Shown in pieces: positions 1-7,254 of a stretch of 17,181 bases of DNA. How positions within the stretch are numbered: position 1 is the stretch's first letter; every line of letters begins with the position of its first letter. The DNA comes from SURF-24 sp964537965 (GTDB lineage: Bacteria; Bacteroidota; Ignavibacteria; Ignavibacteriales; SURF-24). Below the pieces are notes generated by a model. The model was not told the origin of the DNA and searched no databases. It saw nothing but the letters and a program-made list of their open reading frames with translations. A program made the position numbers and the translations under genes. The stretch is from the NCBI GenBank assembly GCA_964537965.1, contig CAZIDB010000095.1:1-17181 (forward strand), in the 5' to 3' direction.

Positions 1-1025
1 TACTTAAGTAAATTAATTGCATATTCTAATTGCTTATCTCTTCCAATTAAAATATCCGCTTCAGTTTGTTCAATTCGGACATCGGGCGGGACACCAATCC
101 ACTCGTACGTTTTACCATCATAGCGTTCAACGTAGCCCGAACCAACACAAATAGTTTTTCCGCTTGGTAATTTATATTCTCCTTTAGTTTCGGGTGAATT
201 ATCTGAGGAAGCGGCTCCACCTCCTCCGGTTGTATCTCCAACTGCTGTTACATTCGGAAGTTGTTTTAGTATTTCTGTGGTCAATTCACCTGCGCTAAAT
301 GTAGAGCCATTGATAAGTACTACAACAGGGTTTCTATAAATAAGTGAACTTGAAATTGGCTGGAATGGAGTTTGCTCAACAAGTCTATTAAGAAAGTAGA
401 ATTTTGGTTTTGGTAAAGATGTTGTGATAAACCGGGAGACAACAGCCTGTACGTTTTCGTATAAGCCACCCTTTTTCTGTCTTATATCGATTATCAATCC
501 CTTGGTATTTTTTACATACTCCATAACTGCAGGAAATTCCTTTATCAAGTAATCTTTTCCAAAATCTGACAGGAATACGTAACCGATATTATTTTGAAAT
601 ATCTCGTACTCAACTTTTTTACTCTCTGTCAGTTTTAATTTTTTATCGAAATACTTCCTTACTACAAAAGGACTATATGAATATCTGTCCTTAAAATACC
701 TTGCCGGATAATAAGGATATACTTCGCCACCACCATCAGTTTTGTAATAAACATGCCCATCCTTAAGTTCATAAAGCATATCTCGAAGTACTAAATAGAT
801 TTCATCTCCTCTGGCATTCTCTGACCTTGAAATATAAATTGTATGAAGTGAATCCCAATTAATTTTTTTTAATTTAAGAAAAGGATAGACGGAATTAATC
901 CTTTGCCAGGCAGCTTCTATATCTCTTACGTTCATATTTGATTCCGGAGAAGTAACCAGCATATCTGAACATGAGTATATCATTGAGATAATAATAATCG
1001 CGAGAAAATATTTAATTCCTTTCAT
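1..1025 (-). CDS. S41 family (tricorn/C-terminal-processing type) peptidase lipoprotein, cut at the left edge
   Basis: The frame is open from an ATG at 1025 to the window edge (341 codons) with no stop. The N-terminus is a lipoprotein signal, a hydrophobic stretch ending IYSC with Cys19 as the lipidated residue, so the product probably sits on a periplasm-facing membrane. There is no PDZ domain. Residues 84-93 (YELKDGHVYY, Asp89 and His91) match the S41 motif before the catalytic core. NGSTFSAGE carries the expected nucleophile Ser244. The stretch VPPDV followed by ADILIGRDKQLEYA is the usual C-terminal end of the family. The position where CtpA-type enzymes have their general-base lysine is glycine (GDTTGGGG), which favours the tricorn-like branch that uses the DGH histidine. 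The last bases are TA after Leu-Leu-Lys, so the stop may lie exactly at the edge. The ribosome binding site GGAG is 6 bases from the ATG. The gene starts 10 bases after the upstream gene on the same strand. Substrate unknown. Confidence 0.88.
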   Translation of the reverse strand, partial: MKGIKYFLAIIIISMIYSCSDMLVTSPESNMNVRDIEAAWQRINSVYPFLKLKKINWDSLHTIYISRSENARGDEIYLVLRDMLYELKDGHVYYKTDGGGEVYPYYPARYFKDRYSYSPFVVRKYFDKKLKLTESKKVEYEIFQNNIGYVFLSDFGKDYLIKEFPAVMEYVKNTKGLIIDIRQKKGGLYENVQAVVSRFITTSLPKPKFYFLNRLVEQTPFQPISSSLIYRNPVVVLINGSTFSAGELTTEILKQLPNVTAVGDTTGGGGAASSDNSPETKGEYKLPSGKTICVGSGYVERYDGKTYEWIGVPPDVRIEQTEADILIGRDKQLEYAINLLK

Positions 1026-1035
1026 ATAAACTCCG

Positions 1036-1812
1036 TTAAAATCCATAGGAGACAGCAATTATTAAGTTATCACTTGCAGATATTAATGGGGTCCAGGAAC
1101 TGATTCGTGCAAGCTGAAAACGATAAGCTATTTTTAATGAAAGATTGTCTAAGAAAAAATATCTGGCTCCCAATTTGAATGAACCATTGGTACCGGAAAA
1201 CAGGGTAAGAAGTTTTGCCGGTGCTTCTTCATCTTCATCTTCGTCATTTACCATTCTGAAACCGAGTGATAAAACACTAAAACCAAGCGAGCTTTCTATA
1301 AACAGATTTTCGCGGAGTGGCAGGATAAATTCAGAGTTCACGCCAACGGAAAACAAGATAGCAAATGATGAGGCATAGTTAAAACCCGATATTGCAATAT
1401 TCTGTTTGTTATAAAAAAAGTATAAATCCGTTGATGGACCCAGAAAAGTATATATATCATTTGAAAGGAATGAAAACTTCGGCATTGAATAAAGAAAGCC
1501 TTGGTTTAATGAAAATTGATAAATGTTTGCAGAGACATTATTGTTCTTAATGTCAGATGAATTTTGGTATTCAAATCCTAATGTGTAGCCATAGTCATCG
1601 TGATATTTCGTCCATCTTAAACCTAAATGAGGAATAGTCCCCGAATATTTTTCTTTTGAAATGTACTCATCTTTAACGGAATATAATCCTTGACCGAATT
1701 CGATGGTGATTCCTTCAACAAAAACTGATTTGTTATATAGAGAATCCTGTCCCGGAGTTTTAATAGTAAAGATTACAGAGAGAAGGCAAGCAACGAATAA
1801 TGTAAATTTCAT
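1036..1812 (-). CDS. Probable outer-membrane beta-barrel protein of unknown function
   Basis: The product has a typical signal peptide at residues 1-22 (MKFTLFVACLL through TPGQ) and about 236 mature residues. These are rich in alternating hydrophobic and aromatic strands with Tyr/Phe, and the chain ends VSYGF with a terminal Phe. That pattern suits a PorT-like or general outer-membrane beta-barrel protein, but I recognise no specific family. An acidic run (DEDEDEE, about residues 190-196) looks like an exposed loop, possibly metal binding; this is inference. An in-frame ATG at 1818 precedes the chosen start, but GGAG lies only 1 base from it and 7 bases from the ATG at 1812, so 1812 is preferred (258 residues). 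The S41 lipoprotein gene follows after 10 bases, so the two are probably one transcript and may act together in the envelope. Confidence 0.75.
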   Translation of the reverse strand: MKFTLFVACLLSVIFTIKTPGQDSLYNKSVFVEGITIEFGQGLYSVKDEYISKEKYSGTIPHLGLRWTKYHDDYGYTLGFEYQNSSDIKNNNVSANIYQFSLNQGFLYSMPKFSFLSNDIYTFLGPSTDLYFFYNKQNIAISGFNYASSFAILFSVGVNSEFILPLRENLFIESSLGFSVLSLGFRMVNDEDEDEEAPAKLLTLFSGTNGSFKLGARYFFLDNLSLKIAYRFQLARISSWTPLISASDNLIIAVSYGF

Positions 1813-2153
1813 TGTCATTCTCCGATTGAGTGAAAGAAAATATTTTTAGGAAAGTAATACCTTAAACATTTTTTCCGAAAGTAATGATTGAAAATAATTT
1901 AGATAAAAAAAATCTTAAGTATTTCAGAAATAAAATTAAAGAATAATTCTCATATGTTGTACAAGAAATCTTATTTTGTATTCTCATTCAACTTGCATAG
2001 AAGTTTTATCGCTTGAGAACTCTATCAATAGAAACAGCGATAAATTATTCTGTTATGCAAATCTGCCAGAATAAAGTCAGATAAATAGTCATTCTACTGG
2101 CTTTATGATAAATTATTATTTCCTTATTTTTCATACAAAATTAGGAGAATAAA
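1813..2153. other. Divergent intergenic region (341 bases) with no gene
   Basis: This spacer must carry promoters for the leftward membrane-protein pair and the rightward PLP enzyme. I see no convincing open frame. On the plus strand, TTGTAC at 1957-1962 and TATTCT at 1979-1984, 16 bases apart, form a weak sigma70-like pair. It overlaps a near-match (TATTTTG, 1972-1978) to the Bacteroidota -7 element TAnnTTTG. A start near 1990 would place both hairpins (2005-2044 and 2071-2106) in the leader RNA. The ribosome binding site AGGAG (2143-2147) is 6 bases from the ATG at 2154. I found no clear promoter for the minus strand. Confidence 0.4.
2005..2106 (+). promoter_or_regulatory. Two tandem hairpins in the leader of the PLP enzyme gene
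   Basis: Hairpin 1 has perfect 9-base arms TTTATCGCT (2005-2013) and AGCGATAAA (2036-2044) around a 22-base loop. Hairpin 2 has 10-base arms ATAAAGTCAG (2071-2080) and CTGGCTTTAT (2097-2106), pairing fully if one G-U wobble is allowed, with a 16-base loop. GATAAAT occurs three times, at 2039, 2080 and 2107. Neither hairpin is followed by a T-run, so they are not terminators. They end 47 bases before the start codon of a sulfur amino-acid enzyme, which makes a cis-regulatory leader or operator pair plausible. I cannot match them to a known riboswitch class by eye. Confidence 0.35.
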
Positions 2154-3479
2154 ATGTCTTCAGAAAAAAAAGCAGATAATCTGAATAAAGTTGATGATAC
2201 TAAATATTCAATGGATACACATCTTATCTACGGTAAGAATATCTCAGCCAAATGGGATTATTCACACCATGTTGTATCGCCAATATCTTCATCAACAACT
2301 TTCCGGCTGGATTCTGTTGAAAGGGGTGCGCAGGGATTTATTAGTTTTGCAAATACGCCAAGCATGCATGAAGATGAAACACCAATTTATATTTATGACA
2401 GACTTGCCGAACCGAACAAAGATATTCTTGAGGAGAACCTTGCTTATATCGAAAGAGGTGAAATGGCTGTTACTTTTGCTACAGGGATGGGAGCAATCTC
2501 CGGAATTTTTGGAGTGTTAACTAAAACCGGTGATGAGATAATTGCTCATCCGACTTTATACGGCTGCACAATTTCATTGCTTAATAACTGGTACCCGCGT
2601 TACAATATTAAAACTAATTATGTGGATCTTACTAATCTTGATAATCTGAATAACGCAGTTAATGAAAGAACAAGAGTAATTTATTTTGAATCACCTGCCA
2701 ATCCTAATCTTGATATAATTGATATGAAGAGATTAAGTGAAGTAGTAGCTGATATTAATAAAAACCGTTCACGGGACAGCCAGATTATTACTGTAGTTGA
2801 TAACACTTTTGCAACTCCTTACTGCCAGCGACCATTAGACTTTGGAATTGATTTTGTCATTCATTCACTTACTAAAGGCATTGGTGGATTTGGAACCGAC
2901 ATGGGTGGAGTTATTATAGGTAAAAAATCCTTCCGTGATCATGTTCTTTTATATAGGAAAGATTTTGGTGCGGTTCTTAATACCAAAAGCGCATGGGCTG
3001 TTCTTACTTATGGATTACCATCACTTGCAGTAAGACAAAGACATCAGGTTAAATCAGCACAGAAGATTGCCGAATACCTTTCCAACCATCCGAAAATATC
3101 GTATGTAAATTACCCTGGACTTCCTTCATTTAAATTCCATGAATTAGCAAAAAAACAGATGATTGATTTCAATGGAAACTTCGCTCCGGGTAGTTTAATT
3201 TATTTTTCCCTTAAAGGGATGGATCATGAAGATACTCGTGAGATAGGAAGAAAGTTTATGAATTATGTTGCTGACAACGCTTATACTATGACTCTTGCTG
3301 TAAGCCTTGGACATACAAGAACACTTATTGAGCATCCGGCATCAATGACTCACTCAGTTGTTCCTTCCGAACAGTTGCTTAAAAAAGGAATTGATCCGGG
3401 AGGAATAAGACTTGCAATAGGATTGGAAAATGTTGATGATCTTTTACTTGACCTTGAGGCGTGTCTTAAAGTATTTTAA
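2154..3479 (+). CDS. PLP-dependent transsulfuration-family enzyme, methionine gamma-lyase-like
   Basis: This is a Cys/Met metabolism PLP enzyme (cystathionine beta/gamma-lyase, cystathionine gamma-synthase and methionine gamma-lyase family), cytosolic and usually a homotetramer. The PLP-binding lysine is Lys241 in HSLTKGIGG. Asp216 in VVDNT lies 25 residues before it, as in the family. Tyr81-Asp82-Arg83 matches the phosphate-binding YxR motif contributed by the neighbouring subunit. TLYGCT places Tyr136 and Cys138 where methionine gamma-lyases have their active-site Tyr and the characteristic Cys. That favours methionine breakdown to methanethiol, ammonia and 2-oxobutyrate, but cystathionine or O-acyl-homoserine chemistry cannot be excluded. 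At 441 residues it is longer than the usual 390-400, with about 20 extra N-terminal residues and a small insertion (NKNRSRDSQ) before the Asp motif. It stands alone between a structured leader and an intrinsic terminator. Confidence 0.87.
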   Translation: MSSEKKADNLNKVDDTKYSMDTHLIYGKNISAKWDYSHHVVSPISSSTTFRLDSVERGAQGFISFANTPSMHEDETPIYIYDRLAEPNKDILEENLAYIERGEMAVTFATGMGAISGIFGVLTKTGDEIIAHPTLYGCTISLLNNWYPRYNIKTNYVDLTNLDNLNNAVNERTRVIYFESPANPNLDIIDMKRLSEVVADINKNRSRDSQIITVVDNTFATPYCQRPLDFGIDFVIHSLTKGIGGFGTDMGGVIIGKKSFRDHVLLYRKDFGAVLNTKSAWAVLTYGLPSLAVRQRHQVKSAQKIAEYLSNHPKISYVNYPGLPSFKFHELAKKQMIDFNGNFAPGSLIYFSLKGMDHEDTREIGRKFMNYVADNAYTMTLAVSLGHTRTLIEHPASMTHSVVPSEQLLKKGIDPGGIRLAIGLENVDDLLLDLEACLKVF

Positions 3480-3495
3480 TCAGAATCGTTAATTA

Positions 3496-3539
3496 AGAAT
3501 CCGGAAGTAATTATCCGGATTCTGAGTTTATATTTTTTT
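3496..3539 (+). terminator. Intrinsic terminator after the PLP enzyme gene
   Basis: Perfect 10-base arms AGAATCCGGA (3496-3505) and TCCGGATTCT (3514-3523) enclose an 8-base loop. A T-rich tail with seven consecutive Ts at 3533-3539 follows. It begins 17 bases after the stop codon at 3479 and is the clearest rho-independent terminator in the window. It ends only 26 bases before the next start codon. Confidence 0.85.
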
Positions 3540-3565
3540 CGTAATAAAAATAATAGAGGGAAATT

Positions 3566-5128
3566 ATGGAAGGGAAAAAATTCTGCTTCTTTATTTGTTT
3601 CCTCATCATCTTTAATGGTACTGCTGCCCAGTGGATAACAAATAGTAACCCGCTGCCACAAACTGATTTGGCTAAACCCGGGTTGAATGTTCCATTTATT
3701 GATCCGGTATTTAACACTCAATTAACAAGAATTTCCGATGCAAGATTTTTATCACTTCCCGGCATCTGTCCGGATTATTCAAAACGACAAGCCTGGAATG
3801 CCGATGAATCATATCTTCTTTTACGAACCTCCTACGGAAATGCTTTGCTATGCAATGGAAATAATTATCATTTAATAAGTCAGTTAGACCAGGTATATGG
3901 TGATGATGTTTTCTGGCATCCGACTAATCCGGATATAATTTTATTTAATCCTGATAATATTCTTTATTCATATAACATTAAAACAGAGCAGTTGGATACG
4001 CTTCATAAATTTTCTGATTTTACTTTTGCATATACACGCGGTGAAGGAAATCTTTCCAGGGATGGAAGGTACTATGGTATTGTTGGAATTTATTATGATA
4101 CTTTAACCGGTGATAATCATTATCGTTCTATCTTGCTGTATGATTTGCAGCAGGATAAAATTGTAAGTCAGCTTGCTTTACCGGATACTTTAATTGATTT
4201 TGACTGGGCTTCGGTTTCTCCTTTGGGAAATTATGTTGTAGTTGATTATGCAACTCCGGTATCAAAAAGATTTAACGGAATTGAAGTTTATGATAAGAAC
4301 ATGAATTTTATCTGGCAGCAACCGTTAGGATTCGGGCACAGCGATTTAACTGTTGATGAAAACAATGATGAGTGCTTGATTATGGATTTCTATGATGAAA
4401 ATGAAAACAAAACAATCATAAAAAAAATAAGGTTAGCCGATGGGTTGACTACTAATCTCCTGGCTGTTTCGTGGAGTTTTGATTTACACATTTCATGCAG
4501 AAATATTCTTGATAATCAATGGTGTATTATAAGTACATTTGATGGTGAGGGAAGACTTGAAGACAGCAGTGCTGACTGGCTTCCTTTTGAAGATGAAATA
4601 TTTGCACTGAAGTTAAACGGCAGCGGAGATGTAAGAAGATTAGCCCACCACCATAGCAGAAGATTTTCTCCGTCAACTCCTGACAGAGACAATAGTAATT
4701 ATTATGCCGAGCCTCATGCTACTGTTAGTAAAAGAGGAGATAGAATTATTTTTGGTAGCAACTGGCGTCAGAATGTTGGGATTGATTCAAGTGTTGATAC
4801 TTATGTTGTGGATTTGCGGAGTTTAATAAATGTTGAAAGTAAAATCAGCATTGATAATTCTTTTCAGTTATATCAGAATTTTCCGAATCCTTTTAACACA
4901 TTAACTAATATTGAGTTCAATCTGCCTTCAGCTTTAAATGATAATTTTATTCAAATAAAAGTTTATAATACTATTGGTCAAGAAGTAATTACTCTGCTAA
5001 ATAAAAATTTATCCGGCGGAAAACACAGAATTCAATTTGATGCTTCTGATTTATCCGGCGGTATATATATTTATAAACTGCAAGCCGGGGATTTTATTCA
5101 ACACAATAAAATGATTTTATTGCGTTGA
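3566..5128 (+). CDS. Secreted beta-propeller protein with C-terminal T9SS (Por) sorting domain
   Basis: A signal peptide covers residues 1-21 (hydrophobic core FFICFLIIF, cleavage probably after TAA). The C-terminal stretch from Phe433 (FQLYQNFPNPFN through SGGIYIYKL to MILLR) is a type A type IX secretion sorting domain of about 88 residues, so the protein should be exported and anchored at the cell surface or released. Between them, repeated blade-like motifs are visible: FWHPTNPD (Trp117-His118), LSRDGRYYGI, WASVSPLGNY, HSDLTVDEN and PHATVSKRGDRIIF (His384). These suggest a TolB/oligogalacturonide-lyase-like beta-propeller. His361-His363 and His384 could bind a metal, but no catalytic assignment is safe; a polysaccharide lyase, hydrolase or binding protein are all possible. 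The ribosome binding site GAGGG is 6 bases from the ATG. Confidence 0.85.
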   Translation: MEGKKFCFFICFLIIFNGTAAQWITNSNPLPQTDLAKPGLNVPFIDPVFNTQLTRISDARFLSLPGICPDYSKRQAWNADESYLLLRTSYGNALLCNGNNYHLISQLDQVYGDDVFWHPTNPDIILFNPDNILYSYNIKTEQLDTLHKFSDFTFAYTRGEGNLSRDGRYYGIVGIYYDTLTGDNHYRSILLYDLQQDKIVSQLALPDTLIDFDWASVSPLGNYVVVDYATPVSKRFNGIEVYDKNMNFIWQQPLGFGHSDLTVDENNDECLIMDFYDENENKTIIKKIRLADGLTTNLLAVSWSFDLHISCRNILDNQWCIISTFDGEGRLEDSSADWLPFEDEIFALKLNGSGDVRRLAHHHSRRFSPSTPDRDNSNYYAEPHATVSKRGDRIIFGSNWRQNVGIDSSVDTYVVDLRSLINVESKISIDNSFQLYQNFPNPFNTLTNIEFNLPSALNDNFIQIKVYNTIGQEVITLLNKNLSGGKHRIQFDASDLSGGIYIYKLQAGDFIQHNKMILLR

Positions 5129-5166
5129 ATAATAAATGATCTGATTTTTTATTAGGAAAATTTTCT

Positions 5167-5213
5167 TCATTAAAGTATTATTTCATAGATTTGAAATGAA
5201 ATTATTTTAATGA
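5167..5213 (+). promoter_or_regulatory. Candidate promoter with nested inverted repeat before pgeF
   Basis: TAGATTTG at 5186-5193 is an exact match to the Bacteroidota sigma factor -7 element TAnnTTTG. It lies inside nested inverted repeats: inner arms ATTTCA (5180-5185) and TGAAAT (5192-5197), outer arms TCATTAAA (5167-5174) and TTTAATGA (5206-5213). No good -33 TTG or TTTG is visible at the right spacing, and AT-only repeats arise easily by chance here. A start site near 5200 would give a leader of about 20 bases. Confidence 0.3.
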
Positions 5214-5220
5214 TCCTTTA

Positions 5221-5961
5221 ATGATTATACTAAAAAGCGCAGTTTTCAACCGGTTTAATAATATTATCTTTGGTATTAGTACGAAAAGGTGGAATGGAGA
5301 AACAGCCCCGTATTTTTTCAATCTTTCCTTAAGTATTGGTGATGATGAAAGCAAGGTGATGAAAAACAGGGAAGTATTTTTTGCTTCCTTAGGATTGAAC
5401 TACAATCAGATTGCGTTTCAAAAACAAACTCATAGTGATATTGTCACTTATATAGATAAGCCGGGCTTTTCAGGTGAAAGCGATGCAATTATGACCGATA
5501 AAAAAAATATCGGGCTCGCAGTTTCTGTTGCAGACTGCACTCCGGTTTTTATTTATGAAAAAGAAAATCATTTTATCGCAGGGGTTCATTCAGGCTGGCG
5601 CGGATCTCAGAAACAAATTCTGCGGATTACTATTGAAAAAATGATAAATGAATACAACTGTAAACCTGGTAACTTCTTTATTTATATTGGTCCGTCAATC
5701 AGCCAGAAAAACTATGAAGTCGGAAAGGAAGTTGCCGTACAATTCGATTCGAAATATATTTTAAAGAAAGATGGAAAATTCTTTCTTGATGTAAAAGAAG
5801 TGAATCATGATATTCTTAAAAGTTTTGATATTCCGAATAACCAGATCCAGGTTTCAAATTTATGTACTTATGGTATGAAAGATTTTCTTCATTCATACAG
5901 GGGAGATAAGGAAATATCCGGAAGAGCTTATGGCGTTATTGCATTGAAGGATCCATTATGA
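5221..5961 (+). CDS. pgeF: Peptidoglycan editing factor PgeF / YfiH-YlmD family (polyphenol oxidase, purine nucleoside phosphorylase family)
   Basis: This 246-residue protein fits the multicopper-oxidase-like laccase-domain family in length and in its zinc site. His71 (QTHSD), Cys106 (SVADCTP) and His123 (GVHSGWRG) match the known His-Cys-His ligands, including the 17-residue Cys-to-His spacing. ESDAIMTD and GPSISQKNYEVG are further family motifs. Family members act in the cytosol as purine nucleoside phosphorylases or adenosine deaminases, and in Escherichia coli YfiH removes wrongly incorporated peptidoglycan precursors; which activity dominates here cannot be read from sequence. The ATG at 5221 is the only usable start, because the two preceding ATGs run into stops within five codons. 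No clear Shine-Dalgarno sequence is visible. The stop overlaps the next start by 4 bases (ATGA), so it is translationally coupled to the EamA transporter. Confidence 0.88.
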   Translation: MIILKSAVFNRFNNIIFGISTKRWNGETAPYFFNLSLSIGDDESKVMKNREVFFASLGLNYNQIAFQKQTHSDIVTYIDKPGFSGESDAIMTDKKNIGLAVSVADCTPVFIYEKENHFIAGVHSGWRGSQKQILRITIEKMINEYNCKPGNFFIYIGPSISQKNYEVGKEVAVQFDSKYILKKDGKFFLDVKEVNHDILKSFDIPNNQIQVSNLCTYGMKDFLHSYRGDKEISGRAYGVIALKDPL

Positions 5962-6869
5962 AATCCGAATCACTTAAAATTACAATTGGTTATATTGTTA
6001 TTTGTCTTATCTGGGGCTCTACCTGGTTGGTTATAAGAATGGGTCTCGATTCTATTACACCAATACTGGGAGCGGGATTAAGATTTCTTTTAGCTGCAAT
6101 TTTAACTCTTGGTATCATGAGAATTATGGGTGCAAAGCTGCAGAAAGACAGGCAGTCGATAATTCTGTATTGCATACTTTGCGTGTTCTCATATGTTCTT
6201 CCTTTTTCATTTGTGTACTGGGGAGAGAAATATGTTCCATCAGGACTTGCATCAATTTTGTTTGCAACGTTTCCGCTATTTATTGCATTGATTAGCTGGT
6301 TCTTAATTCCGAATGATAAAATTTCATTAGCAACAGTTATAGGAATAATCTTCGGATTTATCGGAATCATTTTTATTTTCTCAGACGATCTTAGTCTGAA
6401 CTTCTCAATTAATTTTACCGCTATGCTTGTAATTGTGGTAAGTTCATTGCTTCAGGCATTTACTGCAGTAATAATTAAAAGATGGGGTAAGCATTTAAAT
6501 CCTGTTTCAATGAATTTCATACCTATCATGTTTGCAGGAATAATTATGATAATTATTGCCCTGCTTTTTGAAGATACTTCTAAGAATAAGTATGATTTTA
6601 ATTCAATCTTTTCTGTCTGTTTCCTTGCATTATTCGGGACGGTAATTGCTTTTACAACTTATTACTGGCTCTTAAAAAGAATGAATGTTGTCATACTTTC
6701 ACTCAGCTCGTTCATTACACCAATTATTGCGGTAATTCTTGGCTGGATTTTTCTTGATGAAGTGTTAGATCAAAATACATTAATTGGAAGTCTTTTGGTG
6801 CTTATAGGTGTTTTATTTGCTAATTTTAACGGAGCAAAAAATTACTATTATTCAAAAATTGGCAAATAG
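5958..6869 (+). CDS. EamA/DMT family transporter
   Basis: A 303-residue, strongly hydrophobic protein with about ten transmembrane helices, arranged as two tandem EamA repeats (about residues 9-145 and 153-290). The motifs IWGSTWLVIRMGL near the N-terminus and the Pro-rich helix ends (SVYW-like FVYWGEKYVPSG, SSFITPIIAVILGW) are typical of the drug/metabolite transporter superfamily, usually inner-membrane exporters of amino acids or other small metabolites. Substrate cannot be predicted. The start codon overlaps the pgeF stop (ATGA). The folB start lies 3 bases after its stop, so it sits within a tightly packed unit. The short lysine-bearing C-terminal tail is probably cytosolic. Confidence 0.9.
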   Translation: MKSESLKITIGYIVICLIWGSTWLVIRMGLDSITPILGAGLRFLLAAILTLGIMRIMGAKLQKDRQSIILYCILCVFSYVLPFSFVYWGEKYVPSGLASILFATFPLFIALISWFLIPNDKISLATVIGIIFGFIGIIFIFSDDLSLNFSINFTAMLVIVVSSLLQAFTAVIIKRWGKHLNPVSMNFIPIMFAGIIMIIIALLFEDTSKNKYDFNSIFSVCFLALFGTVIAFTTYYWLLKRMNVVILSLSSFITPIIAVILGWIFLDEVLDQNTLIGSLLVLIGVLFANFNGAKNYYYSKIGK

Positions 6870-6872
6870 CTG

Positions 6873-7241
6873 ATGCAAAATATTATAAGGATAAAAAAAG
6901 CGGTTTTCTACGCATACCATGGTGTACTAACAGAAGAACAGAATGTTGGTGGTAAGTTTGAAGCTGATGTTGATATTTATACTGACTTTAGTCTTGCCGC
7001 ACAGCATGACAATCTCCATGAAACTGTGGATTACTCTAAAGTTTATAAATTTATTAATAAGCTGTCAGTTGAGAGAAAATATAATTTGATTGAAACATTA
7101 GCGATGAGAATAGCTGACGGTTTACTTTCGCAGTTTGACACAATAAAGAAAATTGCAGTTAGAGTTAGAAAACACACGGTTCCTATTGGCGGTTATGTGG
7201 ATTTTGTTGAAGTGGAAGTTATTAAAGAAAAAGGTGAATAA
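6873..7241 (+). CDS. folB: Dihydroneopterin aldolase
   Basis: FolB converts 7,8-dihydroneopterin to 6-hydroxymethyl-7,8-dihydropterin plus glycolaldehyde in folate synthesis. The 122-residue length is normal. The catalytic and binding positions fall at the same numbers as in the well-studied Staphylococcus aureus enzyme: Glu22 (YHGVLTEEQ), Tyr54 (TVDYSKV), Glu74 (NLIETLA) and Lys100 (RVRKHTVPIGG). It follows the transporter gene after 3 bases and has no obvious Shine-Dalgarno sequence, suggesting translational coupling. folK follows 13 bases after its stop, giving consecutive pathway steps in order. Confidence 0.95.
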   Translation: MQNIIRIKKAVFYAYHGVLTEEQNVGGKFEADVDIYTDFSLAAQHDNLHETVDYSKVYKFINKLSVERKYNLIETLAMRIADGLLSQFDTIKKIAVRVRKHTVPIGGYVDFVEVEVIKEKGE

Positions 7242-7254
7242 CGGTTTTTTTTCT

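Noticed and set aside
47..241. Minus-strand frame of 64 codons at the left edge
   Set aside because: It is in a different frame from the S41 peptidase reading through the same bases, which has clear family motifs; the short frame has none.
1145..1378. Plus-strand open frame with a poly-serine run
   Set aside because: It is antisense to the outer-membrane protein gene. The serine run is only the complement of that protein's acidic DEDEDEE codons, and there is no ribosome binding site or recognisable domain.
2005..2060. Identification of the first leader hairpin as a SAM-II or SAM-I riboswitch
   Set aside because: The stem and following ATAAAT are suggestive, but the conserved core bases of either class are not visible, so I do not assign a class.
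7153..7254. 34-codon upstream extension of folK
   Set aside because: It overlaps folB in another frame, its residues match nothing in HPPK proteins, and the ATG at 7255 begins exactly where the family normally starts.
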